Assembly (NCBI GenBank): GCA_035293945.1 | Contig: DATGLV010000014.1 | Span: 36,764-100,763 of the forward strand | DNA: 64,000 nucleotides | Reading direction: 5' to 3' | Source: VAZQ01 sp035293945 | GTDB taxonomy: Bacteria > Pseudomonadota > Alphaproteobacteria > Rhizobiales > Xanthobacteraceae | Part shown: positions 45,198 through 54,058 of the stretch, one piece after another | How the letters are laid out: the number at the start of each line of letters is the position of its first letter | Numbering within the stretch: the first letter of the stretch is position 1 | Notes under the pieces: generated by a model | What the model was told of the DNA's origin: nothing | Database searches by the model: none | What the model saw: only the letters and a program-made list of their open reading frames with translations | Position numbers and translations under genes: made by a program

Positions 45198-46489
45198 GGG
45201 CGCTTACGCCCGTCTTCGACAGGCTATGCCCGGCCACAACTTCGACGGCGCTGGAGCGCGCTCCGATCGACGGCAGCGTGACGGTTGAGACGGAAAAGCT
45301 GCGCGCGCTGCTGCTCTGGCTGATGGGTTTTGCCAGCGCCTTCGTGTTCATCGAGCCGAGCCCTTACGAGATCGTCGCGCTCGCGAGCATGTTCCTGCTC
45401 GGGCTCGCAGGCCTGCGGCTCTCGGCAGCATTGATGCCGCTTGCTCTCATGCTGGCCGTCCTCAACATCGGCTACGCCATCGCGGTGGTACAGGTTTCCG
45501 ATCAATCCAAGCCGGTGACATGGATGCTGATCTCGAACTTTCTGGCTGTCACCGGCGTCTTCTATGCCGCCGTGCTGTCGGCCAACACGCAGGCGCGCCT
45601 CGAGGTGCTGCTGCGCGGCTGTCTCGCCTCGGCGGTCGTTGCGGCGCTCGCTGCCGTTGCGGGCTATTTTCATCTTGCCGGCGGCCTGTCCGACGCGCTT
45701 CTGCTGTATGGCCGCGCGCGCGGCACGTTCAATGATCCCAATGTGCTCGGCGCCTTCTTGGTGCTGCCCGCCGTGCTGTTGTTCCAACGCGTGCTGATCG
45801 ACCGCCGCGGCGCCGCTTTGCAGAGCGGCCTCGTGCTGGTGGTGCTGCTGGTTGCGCTGCTCTTGACCTTCTCGCGGGCCGCCTGGGGTCAATTCGTGCT
45901 GACAAGCCTGATCGTGATGGCGCTCGGTCTTGGCAGCGCACCGTCAGCCGCCACGCGCTTGCGGATCATTGCCGTCGCCGTCATCGGCTTCATCATCGCC
46001 TTGATCGGCCTGGCGGTGCTCTTGTCGCTGCCGCAGGTTGCCGACCTCTTCAGCCAGCGGGCAACGCTCGATCAGAGCTACGACATCGGCCATTTCGGCC
46101 GCTTCGGCCGCTACCTCTTGGGTGCCGAGCTCGGCCTTGAGCGGCCATTCGGGATCGGGCCCCTGCAATTTGCGGGCTTTTTCGGCGAGGACCCGCACAA
46201 CAGCTTCCTCAACGCCTTCATGTCAGGCGGCTGGCTGTCGGGCTTTGCCTATCTCACGTTGACCGCGACGACGCTCGTCAGCGCCACCCGTTTCCTGCGG
46301 GCCGAGACGCCGTGGCGTTCGCTCTATCAGGTGATTTATGCGGCTTACGTCGGTGTGGCGGTCGAGAGCGTCATCATCGACATCGACCACTGGCGCCACT
46401 ATTTCCTGATCCTCGGCACGCTCTGGGGCATGATGGCGGCGTCGCGAAGCTATTTGGTGCCAAAGTCCGCATCGCGCGAGGTTTCGTAG
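45182..46489 (+). CDS. O-antigen ligase/polymerase-like membrane protein
   Basis: About 435 residues. The start is uncertain (ATG 45182, ATG 45194 or a GTG near 45279), because the 5' end overlaps a palindromic repeat. Around eleven transmembrane helices are visible, and the Wzy_C-type periplasmic loop contains GARGTFNDPNVLGAFL-like and EDPHNSFLNAFMSGGW segments, with the conserved histidine of ligases and polymerases. It should polymerise or ligate lipid-linked repeat units at the periplasmic face. No Wzx flippase or Wza exporter is in the window. The TAG stop lies inside the next repeat at 46485. Confidence 0.82.
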   Translation: MAGNMRALTPVFDRLCPATTSTALERAPIDGSVTVETEKLRALLLWLMGFASAFVFIEPSPYEIVALASMFLLGLAGLRLSAALMPLALMLAVLNIGYAIAVVQVSDQSKPVTWMLISNFLAVTGVFYAAVLSANTQARLEVLLRGCLASAVVAALAAVAGYFHLAGGLSDALLLYGRARGTFNDPNVLGAFLVLPAVLLFQRVLIDRRGAALQSGLVLVVLLVALLLTFSRAAWGQFVLTSLIVMALGLGSAPSAATRLRIIAVAVIGFIIALIGLAVLLSLPQVADLFSQRATLDQSYDIGHFGRFGRYLLGAELGLERPFGIGPLQFAGFFGEDPHNSFLNAFMSGGWLSGFAYLTLTATTLVSATRFLRAETPWRSLYQVIYAAYVGVAVESVIIDIDHWRHYFLILGTLWGMMAASRSYLVPKSASREVS

Positions 46490-46566
46490 GGGCACCCCTT
46501 GTGGGTGCCCTCTTCTTCGGCAGATAGCGGGCGGCCACAGGGGCCGCCCCTGGGGCCGCCCCTACG
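46485..46566. repeat. Intergenic palindromic repeat, GGCACCCC family, copy 2
   Basis: The order is the same as at 9158: hairpin GGGCACCCC-TTGT-GGGTGCCC, a spacer, then GGGGCCGCCCC units ending CCTACGG. It starts with the stop codon of the preceding gene. Confidence 0.75.
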
Positions 46567-46600
46567 GACCATCCGCTCTGCAAGGTGGCGTGGGATTGGC

Positions 46601-47362
46601 TCACTTCCCCGGCAGCATGCCGCGTTGCTTGTAGACGGCGGCAGCCTCCGGCGAGGAGAGATAGGCAATGAGCGCCTTGGCGGCGTCGGGATTCTTGCTT
46701 TCGGCGGAAAGGAAAGCTGTCAGGAATGTCGGGGTCGAGATATCGCGCGGCAGCGGGCCGACCGCCTCGACACCCGGCTCGGTGATGATCTCACTGACGA
46801 AAGTGAAGCCGTAGTCGATCTCGCCCTTGGCAAGAAGCGCCATCGCGCCCGCCCCGCCCTGCGCCGGCTTGATCTTCGGCTTCATCTCGTCGGTCAGGCC
46901 GAGCTTCTGCAGCGTCTCGTCGAAGCTCACGCCAGCGGCGGCGCCATTGGCGGCATTCGGGTAGGAGATGTATTTCGCGCTCTGTAGCAGCTTCTTGACC
47001 GCCTCCGCGGTCGAAATATCAGGATGCGGTTGGCCGGCGCGTACCGCGAGGCCAACCGAAACGTTGGCAAGCGGTGTCTCGCTTGCGACCACCACATGCC
47101 CGGACTTGATGACATCGTCGTAGGGCACTTGCACGATCGGCACATCGAACGGCTCGCCCTTCACTATCCGGGCGTGGGTGCCGCCGCCCGACCCGAAGGT
47201 CGCCTTCACGGTGTTGCCGGTCTTCTTCTCGAAGTCCGGCAGCATCTGATTGACCGCTGCGCGGATGCCGCCGGGTGCGATCAGCGTGATCTCGACCGCA
47301 TCGGCGCAAGTGGCGCCGCCGAGCACGAGCGCCACAACGGCTGACGAAAGCAGATATTTCAT
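46601..47362 (-). CDS. Periplasmic substrate-binding protein (ModA-like)
   Basis: 253 residues from the ATG at 47362, with GAGGAGAGAGG upstream. It has a signal peptide (LLSSAVVALVLGGATCADA), then ITLIAPGGIRAAVNQMLPDFEKKTGNTVKATFGSGG, the opening of molybdate/sulfonate-type binding proteins. The C-terminal EAAAVYKQRGMLPG is also typical. No ABC permease or ATPase lies beside it, so its transporter is elsewhere or it has another role. The ligand is unknown. Confidence 0.88.
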   Translation of the reverse strand: MKYLLSSAVVALVLGGATCADAVEITLIAPGGIRAAVNQMLPDFEKKTGNTVKATFGSGGGTHARIVKGEPFDVPIVQVPYDDVIKSGHVVVASETPLANVSVGLAVRAGQPHPDISTAEAVKKLLQSAKYISYPNAANGAAAGVSFDETLQKLGLTDEMKPKIKPAQGGAGAMALLAKGEIDYGFTFVSEIITEPGVEAVGPLPRDISTPTFLTAFLSAESKNPDAAKALIAYLSSPEAAAVYKQRGMLPGK

Positions 47363-47408
47363 GACCTCTCTCCTCAACCTGGTTCCAAGGGTTGAACAGT
47401 CTCTCTCA

Positions 47409-47442
47409 GTCATGGCCGGATTTTTCCGGCCATCCACGCCTT
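47409..47442. repeat. GTCATGGCCGG palindromic repeat, copy 2
   Basis: ATGGCCGGA and TCCGGCCAT pair across a T-rich loop, followed by CCACGCCTTG as in copy 1. Confidence 0.75.
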
Positions 47443-47504
47443 GTGGGCTCAAAACACGAGGCGAACAAGACGTGCATGCCTGCGACAAGCTCGGGAGGAA
47501 TCGC

Positions 47505-48080
47505 TTACGGCGTAGGCCTGGTGTAGCGGCCGACGATGCTCGCCGGTGCGAGGCTCTTGCCACGCAAGGCCGCCAACAGCTCATCGCGTGTCATGCCGGG
47601 CTTGAGCTCCCCCGGCGCGAACGGCGTCGCGATGACGGTGATCACATAATGATGCAGCGCATGGCCGGCCGGCCCGCACGGACCGAAGTAATGATCGGTG
47701 CCGACGTTATTTTTGCCGGCGGTCCAATCCTTCGGGCTTGTGCTCGCTTCGCCTTCCGCAAGCGAGGTCTTGGTTGGCGGAATTCCGTAAGCCACCCAGT
47801 GCACCGCGCCGGTGCCATTGCCGCCGTCCGGATCGTACATCACGATGGCGAAGCTCTTGGTGGCGGCGGGTGCATTCGACCAGGAGAGCGGCGGCGAAAC
47901 GTTCTGCCCCGGGCAGGGCGGATTGGTGCGGGCGGGATCGGCGCCGGCAAATTTCGACGGCCACACGTCGCCATCCTTGAATGCCGGCGACGTAACGGTA
48001 AACGGCTCCGCCGCCAGGGCGGCTGCGGCCTGCAGGCTTGCGGCCGCGACCAATCCGGCAAGAGTTGCGCGAAGCTTCAT
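47505..48080 (-). CDS. Secreted PEBP-family (YbhB/YbcL-like) protein
   Basis: 191 residues from the ATG at 48080, with GGGAGG upstream. A signal peptide (GLVAAASLQAAAALAAEP) precedes the phosphatidylethanolamine-binding-protein fold. Family motifs are SPPLSWSNAPAATKSFAIVMYDPDGG (the D-P-D ligand motif) and DHYFGPCGPAGHALHHYV (the GxxxPxHxY-like region). The function of periplasmic bacterial PEBPs is unclear. Neighbours are unrelated. Confidence 0.9.
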   Translation of the reverse strand: MKLRATLAGLVAAASLQAAAALAAEPFTVTSPAFKDGDVWPSKFAGADPARTNPPCPGQNVSPPLSWSNAPAATKSFAIVMYDPDGGNGTGAVHWVAYGIPPTKTSLAEGEASTSPKDWTAGKNNVGTDHYFGPCGPAGHALHHYVITVIATPFAPGELKPGMTRDELLAALRGKSLAPASIVGRYTRPTP

Positions 48081-48170
48081 GAGCATCCTCCCTGTTCCGT
48101 GCGTTGCGGCCGCTTGATCGGCGATTGAGCGGTTCGTTTCGCTTATTTGGCGGCATTATGGCGTACGAAT

Positions 48171-49109
48171 TCAGATGCGCAACAGGGCCTGCGCGCTTGC
48201 GCCGAAGATGCGCGCGCGCTCCGCGGCGCTCAACTTTGCCTGTTTGATGAACGCGACCGCGTCTGCGTTGGGCTGAAACGGCCAATCGACGGCGAACAGG
48301 ATGCGCTCGATGCCGAGCTCCGCGATGGCGCATTGCAGCGCCGGCTGCGAGAAATTGCCGGACGTGGTGACGTAGAAGTGCTGGCAAAAATATTCGCGGA
48401 AGCTGCGCTTGAGCTTTGCGCGGCGCGAAAGCGTGTCGTCGGCACGCCACAGCACGAAGGGCAGCGTCTCGCCCAGGTGGCCGAGAATGATCCTGAGGTT
48501 GGGGAATTCATCGAGCACGCCGCTGACGATGAGACGCGCGGCCTCGACCGCCATCTCGATGCCGAAGCCGAGCGCGGCACGGGCGAGCTGCGGATAATCC
48601 TTGTAGTAGGCATCGAGCACCGCCGGCTGCGGCGTGCACGGGTGCAAATAGACCGGCACCTCGAGCGCGTTCGCGCACTCCCAGATCGGCCAGAACGCGC
48701 GCTCGTCGAGAAAACGGCCGCGGCTTGATCCGTGCAACATCGCGCCGCAGAACCGGAGCTCATTTATGGTGCGTTCGAGCTCGCGGGCGGCTGCGGCGGG
48801 TTCGGAGGTGGGCAGCGTGGCGAAGCCCGCGAAGCGGCCGGGATGGCGGCGGACGGCGTCGGCGAGCAGATCGTTGGAGATGCGCGCGAGCGGCACGGCG
48901 CGCTCGCCCTCGAGGTTCTGCACGCCCGGCTCCGCCTCCGACAGAACCTGGATGTCGATGCCGGCGGCATCCATCTCGGCCAGACGCAAGCGCCCGAGAT
49001 CGCCCAGCCGCTCGACCGATTTCGGATTGACGGAATCAACGCTGCGGCGGAGCGCGACGAGCTCGGGCGTCCAGAAGTGCTCTTCCAGCGCGATGATCTT
49101 GGGATTCAT
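48171..49109 (-). CDS. Amidohydrolase-2 family, gamma-resorcylate decarboxylase-like
   Basis: 312 residues from the ATG at 49109; the frame extends further upstream but through a palindromic repeat. The metal ligands expected of non-oxidative aromatic acid decarboxylases are visible: Glu9 and His11 in ALEEHFW, a histidine in YLHPCTP, one in ILGHLGE and an aspartate in FAVDWPF. That points to the gamma-resorcylate or 2,3-dihydroxybenzoate decarboxylase branch of the ACMSD-like family rather than a hydrolase. Substrate not determinable. It precedes a solute-binding protein gene on the same strand. Confidence 0.85.
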   Translation of the reverse strand: MNPKIIALEEHFWTPELVALRRSVDSVNPKSVERLGDLGRLRLAEMDAAGIDIQVLSEAEPGVQNLEGERAVPLARISNDLLADAVRRHPGRFAGFATLPTSEPAAAARELERTINELRFCGAMLHGSSRGRFLDERAFWPIWECANALEVPVYLHPCTPQPAVLDAYYKDYPQLARAALGFGIEMAVEAARLIVSGVLDEFPNLRIILGHLGETLPFVLWRADDTLSRRAKLKRSFREYFCQHFYVTTSGNFSQPALQCAIAELGIERILFAVDWPFQPNADAVAFIKQAKLSAAERARIFGASAQALLRI

Positions 49110-49129
49110 GATGGGGCTTAGTAAAAGCT

Positions 49130-49168
49130 GTCGTGGCCGGGCTTGTCCAGGACAAGCCCGGCCATGAC
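49130..49168. repeat. GTCATGGCCGGGC palindromic repeat, copy 3
   Basis: Two 19-base arms (GTCGTGGCCGGGCTTGTCC and its near-perfect reverse complement, one mismatch) are separated by one base. It lies between two minus-strand genes and could also act as a hairpin in their transcript. Confidence 0.85.
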
Positions 49169-49191
49169 AAGAAGGCGGCATCGCATTTGGG

Positions 49192-50154
49192 TCATCGCGG
49201 CAAATAGTCCTCGGTGTAGAGGCTTCGCATATCCGGCGCGGAAGGGAGCAGTCCCATCTCGACGAAGGATTTGGCGAGGAGCGAGAGCGCTCTCGGATCA
49301 AACCTGCCGTCGCGCGAATAGGCTTGCATCCACTGGCCATATCCGCGTGCGGCGAGATCCTCCGGCAAATCGACAATCGGCATTGCGACCTTGATGCTCT
49401 CTTGGCGGTGAGTTTCCATGTACGCGATGGTCTCATACCAGGCGGCGAGAAAGCGGCGGACGCGATCCGGGTCGGAGGCGAGAAGATCGCGTCGCGCATA
49501 AGCGGCGTTCTGGATGAAGTCTTTGATGATGTCGCCGAAATAGAGAACGATGCGGCCGTCGCCCGCGCTCTCCAGCCGCAGTGCGGTCGCGACATCGAGC
49601 ACCAGCCCATCGATCTGTCCGGTCTTCATGGCGGCGATCTGCGCCGCATCGCTGCCGAGCGCGACCGCCGTGATGGCGCCGCGCTCCCAGCCCTCGCGGC
49701 GGGCGAGCTCGCGTGTGAGCCATTCGGTAAGCGAGGCCGCGGTCGAAACACCGATCTGCTTGCCGCGCAGATCCTGCACCCCGCGGATCGGGCTGTTGGC
49801 GCCGACCGTGATGGTCATGCGCGGCGAGAGCACGATCGCGCCGACGGCGATGACCGGCGCGCCTTTGGCCACCATCGCGAGCTCGGGTCCGGAGGAAAGC
49901 CCGATGTCGATGCTCTTGGCGGCGAGCCCCTGCTGGAGACGCGCGCTGCCGGTGAACGCAACCGACTCGATCTCGAGGTCATGCTTGGCAAAAATCCCGG
50001 CCGCGACGCCGATATCGAGCGGCACGAACGACCAGGAATTCGCAATGGCACGCCCGACCCGGAGCGTGCCCGCTGCTGCGGCTGGCGTCACCGGGAGCGC
50101 GGCCGCGAATGCGGCGAGCAAGGCGAAGCCCAGGCGATGGATCGTGCCGACCAT
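49192..50154 (-). CDS. ABC transporter substrate-binding protein, NMT1/SsuA type
   Basis: 320 residues with a signal peptide (LLAAFAAALPVTPAAAAG). Family pattern: VPLDIGVAAGIFAKHDLEIESVAF, DLRGKQIGVSTAASLTEWLTRELA, and AAMKTGQIDGLVLDV. Such proteins bind sulfonates, thiamine precursors or aromatic acids. The cognate permease and ATPase are not in the window. The amidohydrolase downstream of it may act on the imported compound, which is inference from the 82-base gap and shared strand only. Confidence 0.88.
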   Translation of the reverse strand: MVGTIHRLGFALLAAFAAALPVTPAAAAGTLRVGRAIANSWSFVPLDIGVAAGIFAKHDLEIESVAFTGSARLQQGLAAKSIDIGLSSGPELAMVAKGAPVIAVGAIVLSPRMTITVGANSPIRGVQDLRGKQIGVSTAASLTEWLTRELARREGWERGAITAVALGSDAAQIAAMKTGQIDGLVLDVATALRLESAGDGRIVLYFGDIIKDFIQNAAYARRDLLASDPDRVRRFLAAWYETIAYMETHRQESIKVAMPIVDLPEDLAARGYGQWMQAYSRDGRFDPRALSLLAKSFVEMGLLPSAPDMRSLYTEDYLPR

Positions 50155-50267
50155 GTGTCTTTATGCCATAAGCGGCCCCATCGCGCCCATACAACCCAGG
50201 CGGGCCGCTTCGCGTCATGACGAAAATTCCTCCCTGTTAAAGCAGGCCGAAAGCAGGAAATCCTCGC

Positions 50268-50519
50268 TCACGAAGTGGACGGCTCATCCGGCGGTGTGCG
50301 CCACGAGATGATAACGCAGCGATCGCCCGGCTTGATCCGGCCGCTGCGTTTGTCAGCATCGATTTGCGCGCGGATGTCGGCATTGGTCTCGTCGGGGTCG
50401 CGAAAGAAGAAAAACGTGCGCGGCTCCCGCGGCGGCGCGGTGTCCTTCGGTTCTTCGGCTTCCAGCTCGCGAAGGCGACGGGCCTGTGTGGGGCTCACTC
50501 CGGGGCTCACTCCGTTCAT
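50268..50519 (-). CDS. Hypothetical 83-residue protein
   Basis: A small charged protein with no signal peptide or membrane segment. It has an Arg/Glu-rich N-terminal part, the aromatic run TFFFFRDP and a C-terminal IISWRTPP. Its ATG overlaps the stop of the DUF5681 gene as ATGA, so it is translationally coupled. I do not recognise the family. Confidence 0.6.
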   Translation of the reverse strand: MNGVSPGVSPTQARRLRELEAEEPKDTAPPREPRTFFFFRDPDETNADIRAQIDADKRSGRIKPGDRCVIISWRTPPDEPSTS

Positions 50520-51022
50520 GGCGCGGCGCCGCTTTGATCGGTGCCGATCTGATCGGTGTCGGCTCGACCCGCCGTTGTTTCATTTGTCCCGGCTGGAACG
50601 GTGCCGTCCCGGGCGGCACGCCGCTGTTCCAGGCGAATGATGCGCTCCTCGAAATCGACCACTTGCAGCGTGCGGCGGAACGCCTCGACATATTTGAACA
50701 GATCGGTCGCGGCGGCGGGCGAGAGATCCCCGTCGGCGACCGCGGCGGTGATGGCCTGGATGGCGGACGCCGCATCCGCCGCGGTCTTGAGCTGCGCCAG
50801 ATCGAAGGTCGCGGCTCGCTCGCGTTCGCGCCGCGCCGGCGCGATGCGGTCGAGGCAGAGGCGCAGCGCTGCCGTATCGCCCGTCTTCGCCTTCTCGATC
50901 ATGGCGCGCGCAAGGTTCTCGGCCTCGCCTTCCAAAAGCTCCTCGGTAAGGAGCGCCGCTGCGCTGCGCATGCCCGGCGGCCGACCGGCCGGATTGCCAC
51001 TTTGTCCCTTCTGAAAGCGCAT
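50516..51022 (-). CDS. DUF5681-domain protein
   Basis: 168 residues from the ATG at 51022, with GGAGAAG upstream (ATG 51034 is an alternative). The N-terminus FQKGQSGNPAGRPPGMRS is the DUF5681 signature, common in phage-related and Hyphomicrobiales genes near terminases. The rest is helical (AALLTEELLEGEAENLARAM). The C-terminal region is low-complexity with repeated TDQIGTDQSG. No other phage genes lie beside it, so it is probably a mobile-element remnant or a domesticated gene. Confidence 0.75.
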   Translation of the reverse strand: MRFQKGQSGNPAGRPPGMRSAAALLTEELLEGEAENLARAMIEKAKTGDTAALRLCLDRIAPARRERERAATFDLAQLKTAADAASAIQAITAAVADGDLSPAAATDLFKYVEAFRRTLQVVDFEERIIRLEQRRAARDGTVPAGTNETTAGRADTDQIGTDQSGAAP

Positions 51023-51334
51023 GTGCTTCTCCATGTTTGGACGCAAAAAAGCCCGGCGCGGTCTCCCGCCCGGGCGCAAATCACGAGTTTGAATTTCGTT
51101 AGTAAGGAAGATTGCGGCTACTGTCAAATGCGTACGCGCCGCTACCCGGATAAGGAGCAAGGCTGTTGCGTCGCGACCCGGGATTGTTCCAATGTTGTCC
51201 CGGCCATTAGCGCATGGAAGTCGCCGCGCGTAACGCGCTATTGAGCCGGGACCGTTGCAAACCTCAGCCGGCATCGCCCGGAACGGTCCGACGTCAAGCA
51301 GGGGAGAGTTGAGCTCTAGCGGCAGGAGGCCTCG

Positions 51335-52285
51335 ATGCCCGTGACCAGCACACGACGGTGGCCGGAACTACGCTATGCGGCTTGGAAGGACACACGCGAA
51401 ACGCTGCACCTGTGGACACAAGTGATCGGCAAGATCCGCCTCGCGCTGACGCCATGGCTGAACCATTCCTGGCATGTTGCGCTCTATATGACGGCGCGGG
51501 GTTTCACGACCTTGCCGATACCCGACGGTGGTCGCGCCTTTCAGATCGATTTTGACTTCATCGACCACGTGCTGCGCCTGACGACGAGCGATGGTCACTC
51601 GCGGCGGATCATGCTGCGGCCCATGACGGTGGCCGAATTCCATGCGCAGACAATGGCGGCACTCGGTGAACTCGGCATTGTGGTCGACTTGCGCACGATG
51701 CCGTGCGAGATCGTTGATTGTATTCCGTTCGATCGCGACAACATCCATGCGGCCTATGACGCCGAATACGTCAACCGCTTCTGGCGCGTGCTCGTTGCGG
51801 CAAGCGAGGTGCTCGCCCATTTCCGCACCGGCTTTGTCGGCAAGGCAAGCCCGGTGCATTTTTTCTGGGGCAGCTTTGATCTGGCGGTGACGCGCTTTTC
51901 AGGGCGCAGCGCGCCGCGCCATCCCGGCGGGGTGCCGCATTTGCCGAATGCGGTGGCGCAAGAGGCCTATTCGCACGAGGTGTCGAGCGCCGGCTTCTGG
52001 CCTGGCGGCGGCGGGCCTATCGAATACGCCGCGTTCTACTCATACGCCTATCCGGCGCCAGAAGGTTTTGCGGCGGCGAAAGTGAAGCCGTCGGCTGCCC
52101 TTTTCCACAAGCAGCTGGGCGAGTTCCTGCTTCCGTACGAGTCGATGCGCCGCGCCAGCGATCCGGATGCGGCGCTGATGGAATTCCTGCAGAGCACCTA
52201 TGAGGCGGCGGCCGATTTGGGAAAATGGGATCGCGCCGCGTTGGAATGCCCATTGGGTGAGCCCAGGACGGCCAGGGCGGTGTAG
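51335..52285 (+). CDS. DUF5996 family protein
   Basis: 316 residues with AGGAGG before the ATG. The opening WPELRYAAWKDTRETLHLWTQVIGKIRL and NHSWHVALYMTARGFTTLPI, with later VHFFWGSFDLAVTRFSGR and SHEVSSAGFWPGG, fit DUF5996. Such proteins are cytoplasmic and of unknown function. There is no signal peptide. It stands alone on the plus strand. Confidence 0.85.
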   Translation: MPVTSTRRWPELRYAAWKDTRETLHLWTQVIGKIRLALTPWLNHSWHVALYMTARGFTTLPIPDGGRAFQIDFDFIDHVLRLTTSDGHSRRIMLRPMTVAEFHAQTMAALGELGIVVDLRTMPCEIVDCIPFDRDNIHAAYDAEYVNRFWRVLVAASEVLAHFRTGFVGKASPVHFFWGSFDLAVTRFSGRSAPRHPGGVPHLPNAVAQEAYSHEVSSAGFWPGGGGPIEYAAFYSYAYPAPEGFAAAKVKPSAALFHKQLGEFLLPYESMRRASDPDAALMEFLQSTYEAAADLGKWDRAALECPLGEPRTARAV

Positions 52286-52422
52286 CGATCAAGCGGCATC
52301 TTTCATGATTTCCGCCCTTTCGGTCGGCTCGCGGATTTGCAAAGCTTGGCCAGAATTAGAACGGTTTGGACCGGCCTTCCGGCGATTGCCGGCGGCACTA
52401 ACCTGATCCTGGGGAGGATCTT

Positions 52423-53250
52423 ATGCGTTATCCAGCTTGGACGTGTGCATGCGCGCTTGTCGGCGGACTGATCGCCGCTCCGTCGCTCGCGCAGGTGGTC
52501 GATTACAGCAAGTATCCGGCTTTTGCAGGCCAATGGGATCGCATCGGCGGGCCCAACAATTGGCTGTTGCATGGCCCAGCGCCGCTGACGGCGGAATATC
52601 AAAAGGTCTACGACGCCAGCAAGGCCGACCAAAAGGAAGGCAAGGTCGGCAATTGGCCCTCGACCTACTGCATGCCGGAAGGCATGCCGGCGATGATGAA
52701 CGTCTACAATCCGATCGAGATCGTCATAACTCCGGAGACCACCTACCTGATCACCAGCCACAACAACGATGAGTATCGGCGGATCTATACCGACGGCCGC
52801 GATTGGCCGGCCGATCCTGAGCGAACGCTCGCTGGCTACTCGATCGGCCGCTGGGTCGACGAGGGCGACGGCAAGTATTCGGCGCTCGAGGTCGAGACCC
52901 GTTTCCTGCGCGGCCCTCGCGCCTACGAGGTTTCAGGGATACCGTTCCACAAGGACAACCAGACCATCCTCAAGGAGCGATTCTATCTCGACAAGGATCC
53001 CAACACGCTGTGGGACGATATCACCGTGTTCGACCACGCGCTGACGCGCCCGTGGGGCAAGCTGCAGAAGCTCGTCCGCAAGCATGATGCGCAGCCGAAA
53101 TGGCTGGCGGAAACCTGCCCGGAGGATAGCGTCTGGAGAAAGATCGGCAACGAGACCTACGTGGTCAACACCGCGGACGGCAAGCTGATGCCGGCCTACA
53201 AGGATCAGCCCCCGCCGGATTTGAGCTACTTCTCCAAGCCAGCGAAGTGA
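52423..53250 (+). CDS. Secreted protein of unknown function
   Basis: 275 residues; GGGGAGG lies 6 bases before the ATG. A signal peptide (ALVGGLIAAPSLAQ) is followed by a soluble domain with KYPAFAGQWDRIGGPNNW, PSTYCMPEGMPAMMNVYNPIEIVITPETTYLI and a C-terminal CPEDSVWRK. I recall similar unnamed proteins in Bradyrhizobium relatives but know no function. It is probably periplasmic and monomeric in context: the neighbours on both sides are unrelated. Confidence 0.75.
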   Translation: MRYPAWTCACALVGGLIAAPSLAQVVDYSKYPAFAGQWDRIGGPNNWLLHGPAPLTAEYQKVYDASKADQKEGKVGNWPSTYCMPEGMPAMMNVYNPIEIVITPETTYLITSHNNDEYRRIYTDGRDWPADPERTLAGYSIGRWVDEGDGKYSALEVETRFLRGPRAYEVSGIPFHKDNQTILKERFYLDKDPNTLWDDITVFDHALTRPWGKLQKLVRKHDAQPKWLAETCPEDSVWRKIGNETYVVNTADGKLMPAYKDQPPPDLSYFSKPAK

Positions 53251-53291
53251 CGGGGTGGCTGGTCAAAAAAAGCTTCATCAAAAAACGTTGA

Positions 53292-53663
53292 TCAAAAGAG
53301 ATTCTCCGGCGCGCGCTGACACACGCCGTTGAAGATGCTGAACCCTGAACCGAGGGAGAAGCCGAAAGAGGCTGCCGCCGTTATCCGATTGATCGACCCC
53401 ATGGTCACGCCCGATTCGCCGGGCGCCAACGTGACGATATCCTCGTCCGGCTGATTGACCATGGGAACTGTCCATTTGCCGGCCCGGCTGCCGACCGTCA
53501 CGCTTCGCAGCGCGAAGTCGAGCGTGACCGATATGGTTTCCTCGGTCGGCGAAAACGCGCCTTTCTGGTAGGCGTTGTTTTGGCCCTTGCATTCGAGATA
53601 GATCGGCGCCCCGAGCGCAGGTCTGACACTCAGCGCCGTCAAAGCGATCAGGATCCATCGCAT
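53292..53663 (-). CDS. Small secreted hypothetical protein
   Basis: 123 residues from the ATG at 53663 (MRWILIALTALSVRPALGAPI is a clear signal peptide). The mature part has two cysteines (ECKGQ and GVCQRAP) and beta-rich sequence. It is convergent with the secreted-protein gene at 52423. Family unknown. Confidence 0.65.
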   Translation of the reverse strand: MRWILIALTALSVRPALGAPIYLECKGQNNAYQKGAFSPTEETISVTLDFALRSVTVGSRAGKWTVPMVNQPDEDIVTLAPGESGVTMGSINRITAAASFGFSLGSGFSIFNGVCQRAPENLF

Positions 53664-53799
53664 GCGGCTTCCCTCCGTGACGGTTGCTTCCGGGGATCGG
53701 AGGCCCTGCCGATCATGACGCAACCCATGACCCGATTCCGGGGCAAGCTGCAGAAGCTGCATCACTGGCCAGCGGGAGCGTATCGCAGGCCCGGTTAGC

Positions 53800-53890
53800 G
53801 TGCTACCGGGGCCGCACTTTCATTGGCCGATTTCGCCGCGGCGATCACCTGCGGCACAGGCCGGCCGCGATGGCGGCATGACCCTGTGCT
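53800..53890 (-). pseudogene. Partial copy of the SGNH esterase 3' end
   Basis: These 91 bases match 57442-57533, the 3' end of the esterase gene, with only a few substitutions and a one-base gap. In the minus-strand reading they still encode PQVIAAAKSANESAAPVAR, nearly the esterase C-terminus. No gene is seen in the rest of 53664-54058. The copy lies on the far side of the DUF4347 gene from its source. Confidence 0.8.
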
Positions 53891-54058
53891 TTGATGCGCG
53901 CTCTCGCAGCAAGGTCGCGCCAATCTCGCGGCGTCATTGCAGCGCGCGGCGCTTACGATCGGGTTGGCAGGATTTCTTCTCAAGGTTGCTACGATGCGCG
54001 CGCTCGCATTATGAAGTCGCTTTGTAGGCGGGCAGGCGTCCGGACTCTCATCAGGACT

